Shown piece after piece: positions 1-8,088 of a DNA stretch of 64,000 bases. Source of the DNA: Sediminibacterium ginsengisoli. Lineage in GTDB: Bacteria; Bacteroidota; Bacteroidia; Chitinophagales; Chitinophagaceae. Location: positions 81,555 through 145,554 of the forward strand of contig CAMDLR010000003.1 of assembly GCA_945901845.1 (NCBI GenBank). Reading direction: 5' to 3'. The notes below the pieces were generated by a model, which had not been told where the DNA came from, searched no databases, and saw nothing but the letters and a program-made list of their open reading frames with translations. Numbering within the stretch: position 1 is the first letter of the stretch; each line of letters begins with the position of its first letter. Made by a program: the position numbers and the translations under genes.

Positions 1-1
1 T

Positions 2-838
2 GTATTAAATGGTCAGGAATCTGTCTTAAAAGACAAAGAGTACATGCCTGATTTAATGCATACCCACATAGAAAACTTTTTGTCAAAGCATACCAAAGAT
101 CCTTTTTATTTATATTATTCCATGGTTCATGTACATGGCGAAATAATGCTAACTCCAGATTCTAAACCTGGAACAACAGATTTTAAAGAGCTGTACACTG
201 ATAACATCAATTACATGGACAAGCTAGTTGGCAAACTCTTACGCACTTTAGATAGTTTAAAAATTAGAGACAATACCATTATTGTTTTCATGGGAGACAA
301 TGGTACCGCAGGCCAAGCAGCAAATATTGGTACTGTTAATGGCAAAAAGCTTGTTGGTAAAAAAGGTACAATGACAGAAGGTGGAAGTTTGGTTCCATTG
401 ATTGTGAATTGGCCAAACGCAATTAAAAAAGGTATTGTTTCCAAAGATTTAATTGATGCCACCGATTTTATACCAACTTTTGCGGAACTAGCAGAAGCCC
501 CACTTCCTACCAAGAACATTTTGGATGGTAAAAGCTTTGCTTACCAATTAAAAGGCGCTAAAGGTGCCCCAAGGGATTGGATATTTACCGAACTTGGCAA
601 TGATTGGTATGTAAGATCTTCAAATTGGAAATTAAATAGAGCAGGAAATTTATTTGATATGCGCAATGCACCATTTGAAGAAAAAGAAGTGGCTGTAGAC
701 GATACGAATAAGGCAGAAAAAGATAAATTACAAAAAATACTAGATGGGTTAAATCCGGCTGCTGGCTATTTAGATAATGGAGATGGAAGTGGCAGACACG
801 CGAATAAGGTAAAAGTAAAAAAAGCAGGAAAAAATTAA
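2..838 (+). CDS. Arylsulfatase-family protein, 5' end outside window
   Basis: C-terminal part of a type I sulfatase, which hydrolyses sulfate esters, probably on a sulfated glycan in the periplasm. The reading frame is open to the window edge, so the N-terminal half with the Cys/Ser maturation motif is not visible. The visible part has the alkaline-phosphatase-like core: a substrate-side His pair (VHVHGE), the metal-ligand motif GDNGT, a Lys-rich segment around GKKGT, and the usual continuation into PLIVNWP and DFIPTFAEL. The tail (GDGSGRHANKVKV) is basic. It heads the carbohydrate locus, 12 bases before an esterase. Family is clear; the substrate cannot be read from the sequence. Confidence 0.9.
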   Translation, partial: VLNGQESVLKDKEYMPDLMHTHIENFLSKHTKDPFYLYYSMVHVHGEIMLTPDSKPGTTDFKELYTDNINYMDKLVGKLLRTLDSLKIRDNTIIVFMGDNGTAGQAANIGTVNGKKLVGKKGTMTEGGSLVPLIVNWPNAIKKGIVSKDLIDATDFIPTFAELAEAPLPTKNILDGKSFAYQLKGAKGAPRDWIFTELGNDWYVRSSNWKLNRAGNLFDMRNAPFEEKEVAVDDTNKAEKDKLQKILDGLNPAAGYLDNGDGSGRHANKVKVKKAGKN

Positions 839-850
839 ATCAATAAACAT

Positions 851-1774
851 ATGAAAAGGGTAACGTTCGTCGGATTCGTAATTACTTGTTTTTGCACAGG
901 TGTATTTGCGCAAACAACACCCGTTGTTACCCCCACAGTAACGGACTCTTCTAAATTCAATGTAGTTCCATTGCCAGATGGTTTTACGGCGCAATTAAAT
1001 GTCGTGTATGCGAAAGTAAATGATTGGGACGGTCGTATGGATGTTTACTTGCCGCCTGCAGTGGGTGAACCTACGCCAGTAATTATTAATATTCATGGCG
1101 GTGGATGGAACCATGGTGCTAAAGAAGAGCAGGGTGGATTTGCTCCATATTTTAAAGCAGGATTTGCAGTTGCAAATATTGAATACAGGTTAACCAGCCA
1201 GGCAACTGCTCCTGCAGCGATTGAGGATACGCGTTGTGCACTTATTTATTTAATAAAAAATGCAAAAGCACTTCATCTGGATCCTAATAAAATAATTATT
1301 ATGGGCGGCTCTGCAGGAGGGCACCTCGCTTTAATGGGTGGCCTTCTTCAAAACAACCACCTATTTGATAGCAATTGTAGCGGAGTAGAAAATGTGAAAG
1401 TGGCTGCCATCATTGACAAATACGGTATTGCCGATGTAAATGATTGGGCATATGGTCCTTACATAAAAAGTAAATCTGCCACCAATTGGTTGGGTGCAAA
1501 AAAAGAGGATCAAGAATTTATTAAATCAGTTTCCCCTATTCATTGGGTTAAAAAAACAAGTCCGCCCGTATTTATTGTTCATGGCGATGCAGATCCTACC
1601 GTTCCTTACCAAGAGTCTGTTGCACTTCATGCAGCGCTGGTAGCAGCTGGCGTTAAAACCGAATTTATTACCATCCCGGGAGGCCTTCATGGAAAATTTG
1701 ATAAAGACCAAAATGCAATGCTTAATACCGCTATCTTTAAGTTTATTGAAAGTTTAGAGGCATTTAAAAAGTAA
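851..1774 (+). CDS. Secreted alpha/beta-hydrolase esterase
   Basis: Probable carbohydrate esterase (BD-FAE / acetyl-esterase type) with an N-terminal signal peptide ending near residue 20 (VFAQ). Residues 80-85 carry the HGGGW oxyanion motif. The nucleophile is Ser154 in GGSAGG. The acid is the Asp in HGDADP near residue 249 and the His is in GGLHGK near 280, so the triad is complete. Length 307 residues is normal. It sits between the sulfatase and an MFS transporter, with 8 bases to the latter, and is likely cotranscribed. Removal of acetyl or aromatic ester groups from a plant or algal glycan is an inference from context. Confidence 0.88.
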   Translation: MKRVTFVGFVITCFCTGVFAQTTPVVTPTVTDSSKFNVVPLPDGFTAQLNVVYAKVNDWDGRMDVYLPPAVGEPTPVIINIHGGGWNHGAKEEQGGFAPYFKAGFAVANIEYRLTSQATAPAAIEDTRCALIYLIKNAKALHLDPNKIIIMGGSAGGHLALMGGLLQNNHLFDSNCSGVENVKVAAIIDKYGIADVNDWAYGPYIKSKSATNWLGAKKEDQEFIKSVSPIHWVKKTSPPVFIVHGDADPTVPYQESVALHAALVAAGVKTEFITIPGGLHGKFDKDQNAMLNTAIFKFIESLEAFKK

Positions 1775-1782
1775 TTGGTTTT

Positions 1783-3036
1783 ATGAAATTAAAAGGCTTG
1801 CGTTGGTGGATTTTAAGTTTGATAGGGCTAGCCACTGTTGTTAATTACATAGACCGTAATGCGCTTGCCATCATGTGGCCTGGAATTGCTTCAGAATTGC
1901 AAATGAATAAATCGGAGTATGCTTTTATAGTAAGTTGTTTTACGATTGCATACGCTATAAGTCAGGCTTTGAGTGGTAAATTATTTGATGCGATAGGTAC
2001 AAGACTTGGTTTTGTTGTTTCAATTGTAGTATGGAGTATTTCTGCCGCTTTTCATGCCGCCGCAAGGGGCATCATGAGTTTTTCAATTTTTAGGGCATTA
2101 TTAGGTTTAGGCGAAGCAGGCAACTGGCCTGGTGCAGCAAAAAGTAATGCCGAATGGTTTCCGGTAAAAGAACGCGCACTCGCACAAGGAATTTTTAATG
2201 CAGGCGCTTCTATTGGTAGTATTATTTCTGCACCACTCATTGCTTTTTTATATGGGTTTATTGGATGGAAAGCCACATTTATTTTAATTGGACTGCTTGG
2301 TTTATTATGGATTATTCCTTGGTTATGGATCAATAAAAAAACGCCAGATGCGCACCCTTGGTTAACCGAACAGGAGCGTCAATATATTTTAGATGGTCAA
2401 CAAGCAAGTGATCCTTCAGACAAGGGACTTTCATTTAAGCAAGTGTTGCAATTGAGACAAAGCTGGAGTATTTTATTGTCTCGCTTTTTACTCGATCCTA
2501 TCTGGTGGCTTTTTGTTATTTGGCTGCCACTTTATTTATCTGATAAATTTCATTTTGATATTAAAGCCATTGGTGCATTTGCTTGGTTCCCTTATGTAGG
2601 TGCCATGATTGGAGGTATTGGTGGAGGTTGGTTGTCTAGTCAATTTCTAAATAAGGGTTGGACGGTTACCAAAACAAGAAAATTTAATATACTACTTGGT
2701 GGTTTATTTATGTTCCCATCATTACTTACTATTATCGTACTCAACAATCCATCTTACGCCATGGTTGCTATCTTTTTTGCGCTCTTTGGATTTCAAATTA
2801 TTATTGGTACCATTCAAACCATGCCTTCCGATTATTTATCTGGAAAAGCGGTGGGCACCCTGTCTGGACTTGGCGGCTTTGCAGCAAATATGGGCGTGCT
2901 CGCTACTACCTGGATGGTTCCAGCACTTACTAAAACTTCTTATACGCCCTTTTTTATATTAGCGGCTGCATTGGTGCCACTTGGCATTGCAGTTTTATTT
3001 ATCTTCAGTGGAAAAATCGAAAAAATTAAAATCTGA
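1783..3036 (+). CDS. MFS transporter, hexuronate/ACS type (copy 1)
   Basis: Inner-membrane proton symporter of the anion:cation symporter branch of MFS, the family that includes ExuT. The first membrane segment is followed by the family hallmark NYIDRNAL (residues 21-28), and a second hallmark GLGEAGNWPGA lies near residue 110. Twelve hydrophobic segments can be counted and the length of 417 residues is normal. The stop codon overlaps the start of the next esterase by one base (TGATG), so the two are translationally coupled. A paralogue at 14393-15706 shares the LxDPIWW motif in the second half. Hexuronate import is likely from neighbouring uxaC and uxuA, but a glycoside or sugar-acid substrate is equally possible. 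Confidence 0.88.
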   Translation: MKLKGLRWWILSLIGLATVVNYIDRNALAIMWPGIASELQMNKSEYAFIVSCFTIAYAISQALSGKLFDAIGTRLGFVVSIVVWSISAAFHAAARGIMSFSIFRALLGLGEAGNWPGAAKSNAEWFPVKERALAQGIFNAGASIGSIISAPLIAFLYGFIGWKATFILIGLLGLLWIIPWLWINKKTPDAHPWLTEQERQYILDGQQASDPSDKGLSFKQVLQLRQSWSILLSRFLLDPIWWLFVIWLPLYLSDKFHFDIKAIGAFAWFPYVGAMIGGIGGGWLSSQFLNKGWTVTKTRKFNILLGGLFMFPSLLTIIVLNNPSYAMVAIFFALFGFQIIIGTIQTMPSDYLSGKAVGTLSGLGGFAANMGVLATTWMVPALTKTSYTPFFILAAALVPLGIAVLFIFSGKIEKIKI

Positions 3037-3959
3037 TGCCATTAAAATATTTTTTAACCATCGTTTTTATGGCAGCCACTACCGTGCTTTTTGCGCAAAA
3101 AGAATTTTCTATTTACGAAGGTCCGGTGCCAAATGCACTTCCATGTAATAAAGAAGAAGAGGTCAGTAAAAATGCCACTGGCAAAACTATTATTGCAAAT
3201 GTTACGAGTCCAACCGTCACGGTATTTAATCCTGCAAAGCAAGATGCCAATAAAACAGCAATCATTGTATGTCCTGGGGGTGGTTATTCGAGACTCGCTT
3301 CTGGACACGAAGGAAATGAAGTGGCGGAAGCGTTTAATAAAATAGGTGTTACGGTATTTGTATTAAAGTACCGATTGCCTTTTGATAGTTGCATGACCAA
3401 TAAAGAAATTGTACCACTACAAGATTTGCAGCAAACGATAAAACTTGTTAGAGACCGTGCGGCAGCTTTTGATATCAATCCTGCTATGCTTGGGGTGATT
3501 GGATTTTCGGCAGGTGGACACTTGGCAAGTACAGGTATCACAAAATTTTCTGAATCTTATATCGAAAATACGAGCATTACTAATTTAAGACCTGATTTTG
3601 CTATATTAGTATATCCTGTTATTAGTATGGATTCGGCCATATGCCATAAAGGCTCAAGAGATAATTTGCTCGGGAAAAAAGCAAAAGCTGCAAAGCTTAA
3701 TTTGTTTTCATCGGACCTGCAAATAACTGCTCAAACGCCCCCTACTTTTTTGGTGCACGTTTCTGATGACAAATTAGTTCCTGTAGAAAATAGTATTCGG
3801 TTTTATCAAGCACTTGTTAAAAATAAGGTAAACGCAGAAATGCATGTTTATCAAAATGGAGGTCATGGATTTGGACTTCATAATGCATCCACCAACGATG
3901 CTTGGTTTGAAAGAGCAACCTCTTGGATGCGCGTCAATAAATTTATTGCAGGCAACTAG
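3036..3959 (+). CDS. Secreted alpha/beta-hydrolase, acetylxylan-esterase-like
   Basis: Second exported esterase of the locus. A signal peptide ends around residue 20 (VLFAQ). Motifs are the oxyanion segment CPGGGYS near residue 82, nucleophile Ser158 in GFSAGGH, Asp in SDDKLVP near 250, and His in GGHGFG near 279. The fold is that of the bacteroidal xylan acetyl/feruloyl esterases (BD-FAE-like). It is only distantly similar to the 851-1774 esterase, and the oxyanion loop differs (PGGGY against HGGGW), suggesting a different ester or position. The start overlaps the upstream transporter stop by one base. Exact substrate is unknown. Confidence 0.87.
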   Translation: MPLKYFLTIVFMAATTVLFAQKEFSIYEGPVPNALPCNKEEEVSKNATGKTIIANVTSPTVTVFNPAKQDANKTAIIVCPGGGYSRLASGHEGNEVAEAFNKIGVTVFVLKYRLPFDSCMTNKEIVPLQDLQQTIKLVRDRAAAFDINPAMLGVIGFSAGGHLASTGITKFSESYIENTSITNLRPDFAILVYPVISMDSAICHKGSRDNLLGKKAKAAKLNLFSSDLQITAQTPPTFLVHVSDDKLVPVENSIRFYQALVKNKVNAEMHVYQNGGHGFGLHNASTNDAWFERATSWMRVNKFIAGN

Positions 3960-4163
3960 ATCGGTTTTCCTCTTTTTTTGTAATCCAAAGTACTCCGTCT
4001 TGCCAGGCATGGTAAGGCCTTGTTTGTGTATGATTTATTTCCTGAATACTAACAGGGTTTGCGTTTTTCATAATTCGGGGGTATTTATGGGTAAAATTAG
4101 CTAATAACTGTCTTTATAGTGTTGGCTTACTTTTATATCTTTAAGCACATTAAGATTTTTGCC
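3960..4163. other. Intergenic region before the Gfo/Idh gene
   Basis: This 204-base stretch separates the esterase from the Tat-exported oxidoreductase. I see no convincing gene, RNA or strong terminator hairpin in it. It is the longest gap in the first 7 kb, so a promoter for the second transcriptional block could lie here, but no clear TTTG / TAnnTTTG pair stands out. Confidence 0.5.
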
Positions 4164-5426
4164 ATGTCACAATCCAATTCAAGACGTAAGTTTTTACGCA
4201 GTACCGCTGCAATAGCTGCGGGTGTAACAATTATTCCAAGACATGTTTTAGGAAGAGGCTTTATTGCGCCAAGTGATCAATTAACCAAAGGGATCATTGG
4301 TGTAGGCGGTATGGGAAGAGGCCATATTGGCCTTGCAGGTACCAAGGTTGTTGCGCTTTGTGATGTTGATCAAACGCATTTAGCAGCAGCATCTAAAATA
4401 GTAGGCGGCGGTGTAAAAACTTTTTCAGACTATCATGAACTCATTGCCATGCAAGAAGTTGATATTGTGCATATTGCTACGCCACCGCATTGGCATGGAA
4501 TCATGTCTATTGAAGCGGCTAAAGCAGGTAAAGATATTTGGTGTGAAAAACCAATGACCCGCACCATTGGTGAAGGCAAGCGTGTGGTGGAAGCGGTAAA
4601 ACAGCATGGCCGTATGTTTAGGCTTAATACTTGGTTTAGATTTCAAGATGAGTTTTATGGCATGAAAACATCTGTTAGGCCCATTAAAAAATTAGTAGAG
4701 TCGGGTATGCTTGGTTGGCCACTAACAGTAACAGTTAGTAAACACACAGGGTTTGATTGGAAATTTTATTGGATTGGGAAAACAGGGCTTGAAGCGCAGC
4801 CAGTTCCTGCAACACTCGATTATGACAGATGGTTAGGACCTGCACCATACAAACCATATAACGCGCACCGTGTGCACGGAACATTTAGAGGTTATTGGGA
4901 TTATGATGGTGGTGGACTTGGCGATATGGGGCAACATTATTTAGACCCTATTCAATATTTTTTAGGCAAAGACCATACCAGTCCAGTAAAAGTAGAAGTT
5001 GATGCCGATCAGCAACACCCTGATGCTTGTGGCACGTTTCGAAAAATAGTGTATACCTATGCCGATGGTTGTAAAATTATTTTAGATGGAGAAGCCAAAG
5101 ACGAATCGGTAGCTTACATAGAAGGACCGGAAGGCAAATTATTTGCTGGCTTTAAATCTACCATTCCAAACCTAAAAGAAAAGCTAGCACTATTACCAGA
5201 TCCTGCACCACAGGTTACAGATTTTTTAGAATCGGTAAAATACAGAACACCTTTTGCGCTGAATGAATCCAATGGACATAGGTCTTGCACGATTATTAAC
5301 CTGGGTAAAATTGCACTTCAATTAGGACGAACATTAAATTTTGATCCAGAAGCACAAGTATTTATTAATGATGATGAGGCCAATAAAATGATCAACCCAC
5401 CAATGCGTGCACCCTTTGGTATCTAG
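4164..5426 (+). CDS. Tat-exported Gfo/Idh/MocA family oxidoreductase
   Basis: NAD(P)-dependent sugar oxidoreductase predicted to act in the periplasm. The chosen ATG gives a twin-arginine signal (SRRKFLRS at residues 6-13, then an Ala-rich hydrophobic stretch); the frame is open upstream to a GTG at 4119, but that extension would bury the signal. Rossmann motif GVGGMGRGH lies near residue 45, the family motif EKPMT near 127, and GGGLGDMGQHYLD near 252. Length is 420 residues, usual for bacteroidal exported members. The neighbour is a tandem DUF1080 protein. This pairing recalls the known route in which a Gfo/Idh enzyme oxidises the sugar 3-OH and a DUF1080 enzyme cleaves the 3-keto-glycoside; application here is inference. 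Confidence 0.9.
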   Translation: MSQSNSRRKFLRSTAAIAAGVTIIPRHVLGRGFIAPSDQLTKGIIGVGGMGRGHIGLAGTKVVALCDVDQTHLAAASKIVGGGVKTFSDYHELIAMQEVDIVHIATPPHWHGIMSIEAAKAGKDIWCEKPMTRTIGEGKRVVEAVKQHGRMFRLNTWFRFQDEFYGMKTSVRPIKKLVESGMLGWPLTVTVSKHTGFDWKFYWIGKTGLEAQPVPATLDYDRWLGPAPYKPYNAHRVHGTFRGYWDYDGGGLGDMGQHYLDPIQYFLGKDHTSPVKVEVDADQQHPDACGTFRKIVYTYADGCKIILDGEAKDESVAYIEGPEGKLFAGFKSTIPNLKEKLALLPDPAPQVTDFLESVKYRTPFALNESNGHRSCTIINLGKIALQLGRTLNFDPEAQVFINDDEANKMINPPMRAPFGI

Positions 5427-5451
5427 TTTAGTAATTGATAAATTTATCGAC

Positions 5452-7575
5452 ATGAAAAAAATAATTATAGCTTTTATTGTAGCAGCCATTTTTATAGCTA
5501 GTGCTAGCAATTTATTTGCACAAAGTGATGCAGCTTCTGTTGGGTCAACTGTAACAAAAATGCAAGCATGGAATGGCGCAGCTTGGGAAAACTTTTTTAA
5601 TACCTTTAACAATACGGATGCCGGTGCCAATGCGCCACATGTAAAAGCAATGTATGCGTTAGATGCCTATTTGCATGCAGCATCACTAGATAAATCATTA
5701 AAAAATAAAGCGGTTACCATTGTTGTTAATGGGCTAACACAACTTAAAAATATTCAAGAAAAAAATATTTTAGTGCGTTCTTATTTATTAGAGCGACTCG
5801 GTTATTTGGGATCTGACAAAGCAGTAAATACACTTTCTAGCTATATTGAGCTGCCTGGTTACACAGACGTGGCAACCATGTCACTCACTACCATTGGTTC
5901 AAAAAAATCATTAGCTGCACTTGAAACTGCACTGGTAAATGCTTCAGCAGCGACAAAGCCTGCTATTGAGGCGGCCATCAAACACTCCAAAAGTGTTTTA
6001 CCTTTTATACAGGCAGTTGCATTAACGCCAGCTAAAGCAGTTCTTCCAGCCCAACGATTACTCGATTTACAAGACCAAATGGAAATTGCAAAAAGCCCCA
6101 CCGCTCAAAAAGAAATTATTATTGAAGCCGGCAAAGTAAATAAACTAGGTGCGCTCATGTTTGCTGCTAAATTTTTAGAAACTACGGCGCTACAGTCTGA
6201 TGCAGCGATTGTTGTATCTAAACTGGCACTTGCTAATCCCGATTTTAAAGGTCCCATGGTAAGACCTGTTTTACAAAGAGCGCTTGCTTTATTGCGCGGT
6301 GAGGATAGTGCTATTTTGGCTAGCAAATTGGCGTATCACATTAAGGCCATGCCATACGACTATGGTTTCGAAAATATATTTAACGGTAAAGATTTAACGG
6401 GCTGGAAAGGTCTTGTTGCAAATCCTATTGCACGCTCAAAAATGAGTGCACAACAATTAATGGAAGCGGGGGCAAAAGCGGATGCAACCATAAAATCAGA
6501 TTGGGTTGTAAAAGATGGCCTACTTGTATTTACCGGCCATGGCGATAATTTATGTACCCAAAAACAATACGGTGATTTTGAACTTTTTGTGGATTGGAAA
6601 ATCACCGAAAAAGGCGATGCTGGTATTTACTTACGTGGGACACCACAGGTTCAAATTTGGGATACTAGTAGACGTGAAGTGGGCGCGCAAGTTGGTTCTG
6701 GTGGACTTTATAACAATCAAAAAAACCAGCGTAATCCATTAGCAGTTGCTGACAATAAAATAGGTAGTTGGAATACGTTTCATATTATTATGCGTGGCGC
6801 AGTGGTAACTGTTTATTTAAACGGTGTACTTGTAACAGATAAAGTTGTGTTAGAAAATTATTGGGACCGCACACTTCCAATTTTTGTAAAAGAGCAAATT
6901 GAACTGCAGGCACACGGCACTTATGTTGCCTACCGAAATATTTATATTAGAGAGCTTCCTAGCAATTTGCCAAATGCCTTGTCAGATTTTGAAAAACAAC
7001 AAGGTTTTAAATTGTTATTTGACGGCACAAACCTAGATCAGTGGGTAGGTAATAAGGCTGGCTATCTATTGCAAGATGGCGCCATTGTAGTAAATCCAAA
7101 AAGCACAGGCGGCGGTAATTTGTATACCAAAGACGAATATTCCGATTTTGAATACCGTTTTGAGTTTCAGTTAACCCCTGGTGCTAATAATGGATTGGGG
7201 ATTAGAACGCCATTGGAGGGTGACGCCGCTTACGTGGGTATGGAGCTTCAAATACTAGACAATGATGCCGAAATCTACAAGAATTTAAAGCCTTATCAAT
7301 ACCACGGCTCAATTTATGGTGTTATGCCGGCTAGAAGGGGCTATTTAAGGCCAATTGGTGAGTGGAATGAAGAAGTTGTTGTTGTAAAAGGCACACGCGT
7401 TAAAGTCATATTAAATGGCGAAACCATTACGGATGCTGATACTAAGGAGGCTTCAACAAGCGGCACCATGGATCATAACGAGCACCCCGGATTGAAGCGA
7501 ACTTCAGGTCATATTGGCTTTTTAGGCCATGGCGATGTGGTTCGATTTAGGAATATACGGGTGCTTCCTCTATAA
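5452..7575 (+). CDS. HEAT-like repeats plus two DUF1080 (3-keto-glycoside hydrolase) domains
   Basis: Exported protein of 707 residues. The start at 5452 (ATG AAA AAA) begins a good signal peptide ending near NLFAQ; an upstream GTG at 5407 overlaps the previous gene and is less likely. Residues about 40-290 are Ala/Leu-rich helices resembling HEAT-type repeats. A first DUF1080 domain runs from about 303 (ENIFNGKDLTGW) to 503 and a second from about 518 (KLLFDGTNLDQW) to the end. DUF1080 is a concanavalin-like beta-sandwich that includes 3-keto-disaccharide hydrolases. Both copies keep the typical opening and the late NxRVLPL or NIYIREL strand. It probably works with the adjacent Gfo/Idh enzyme. 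Confidence 0.87.
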   Translation: MKKIIIAFIVAAIFIASASNLFAQSDAASVGSTVTKMQAWNGAAWENFFNTFNNTDAGANAPHVKAMYALDAYLHAASLDKSLKNKAVTIVVNGLTQLKNIQEKNILVRSYLLERLGYLGSDKAVNTLSSYIELPGYTDVATMSLTTIGSKKSLAALETALVNASAATKPAIEAAIKHSKSVLPFIQAVALTPAKAVLPAQRLLDLQDQMEIAKSPTAQKEIIIEAGKVNKLGALMFAAKFLETTALQSDAAIVVSKLALANPDFKGPMVRPVLQRALALLRGEDSAILASKLAYHIKAMPYDYGFENIFNGKDLTGWKGLVANPIARSKMSAQQLMEAGAKADATIKSDWVVKDGLLVFTGHGDNLCTQKQYGDFELFVDWKITEKGDAGIYLRGTPQVQIWDTSRREVGAQVGSGGLYNNQKNQRNPLAVADNKIGSWNTFHIIMRGAVVTVYLNGVLVTDKVVLENYWDRTLPIFVKEQIELQAHGTYVAYRNIYIRELPSNLPNALSDFEKQQGFKLLFDGTNLDQWVGNKAGYLLQDGAIVVNPKSTGGGNLYTKDEYSDFEYRFEFQLTPGANNGLGIRTPLEGDAAYVGMELQILDNDAEIYKNLKPYQYHGSIYGVMPARRGYLRPIGEWNEEVVVVKGTRVKVILNGETITDADTKEASTSGTMDHNEHPGLKRTSGHIGFLGHGDVVRFRNIRVLPL

Positions 7576-7605
7576 TTCCCATCCTATTAATCTTAATATT
7601 TTATT

Positions 7606-8034
7606 ATGAAAAAAGCGGCGCTTCTGTTATTGATACTAACTTATTCTTTGGTTGGATTTACTCAATCTAGACAAGACTCTGAAGTGATTTCGACTGTGGA
7701 GAAATTACGTCTAGCTATGATAAGTGGGATAAAAGAAGATTTAGAATCTGTTGTACATGATAGCCTAAGCTATGGGCATAGTAATGGAACCATAGAAGGT
7801 AAGTATGAATTTGTAGAAAAAATCGTTTCAGGTAAATCGGATTTTGTATCTATTGAATTTTACGGTCAAACCATATCTGTGCAAAAAAACATTGCGTTAG
7901 TTAGGCATAGTTTAATTGCAAATATTAACGATGGCGGTAAGCCTAGCGAAATAAAATTGAAAATTTTATTGGTTTTTACAAAGACTGGAAAAGATTGGAA
8001 ACTTTTAGCACGCCAAGCTGTAAAGCTTATTTAA
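7606..8034 (+). CDS. Exported NTF2-like / DUF4440-type small protein
   Basis: Small protein of 142 residues with a signal peptide (cleavage near VGFTQ, residue 20) and one cone-shaped NTF2-like domain: helices at residues 25-50, then HDSLSYGHSNGTIEGKYEF, then strands ending in DWKLLARQAVKL. Such domains bind small ligands or act as isomerase/dehydratase-like enzymes. The SYGHSNG segment is typical of the SnoaL/DUF4440 group. It sits 30 bases after the DUF1080 gene and 54 bases before the GH105 gene, so it may act in the same periplasmic sugar pathway. Function is not assignable from sequence. Confidence 0.75.
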   Translation: MKKAALLLLILTYSLVGFTQSRQDSEVISTVEKLRLAMISGIKEDLESVVHDSLSYGHSNGTIEGKYEFVEKIVSGKSDFVSIEFYGQTISVQKNIALVRHSLIANINDGGKPSEIKLKILLVFTKTGKDWKLLARQAVKLI

Positions 8035-8088
8035 TTTTTGAGACTAAATTGATAGATTATACAGGGTCTGCTACTTTCTAAAGAAACT

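Noticed and set aside
5407..5451. GTG start for the DUF1080 protein
   Set aside because: It would overlap the Gfo/Idh gene and bury the signal peptide that begins at 5452.
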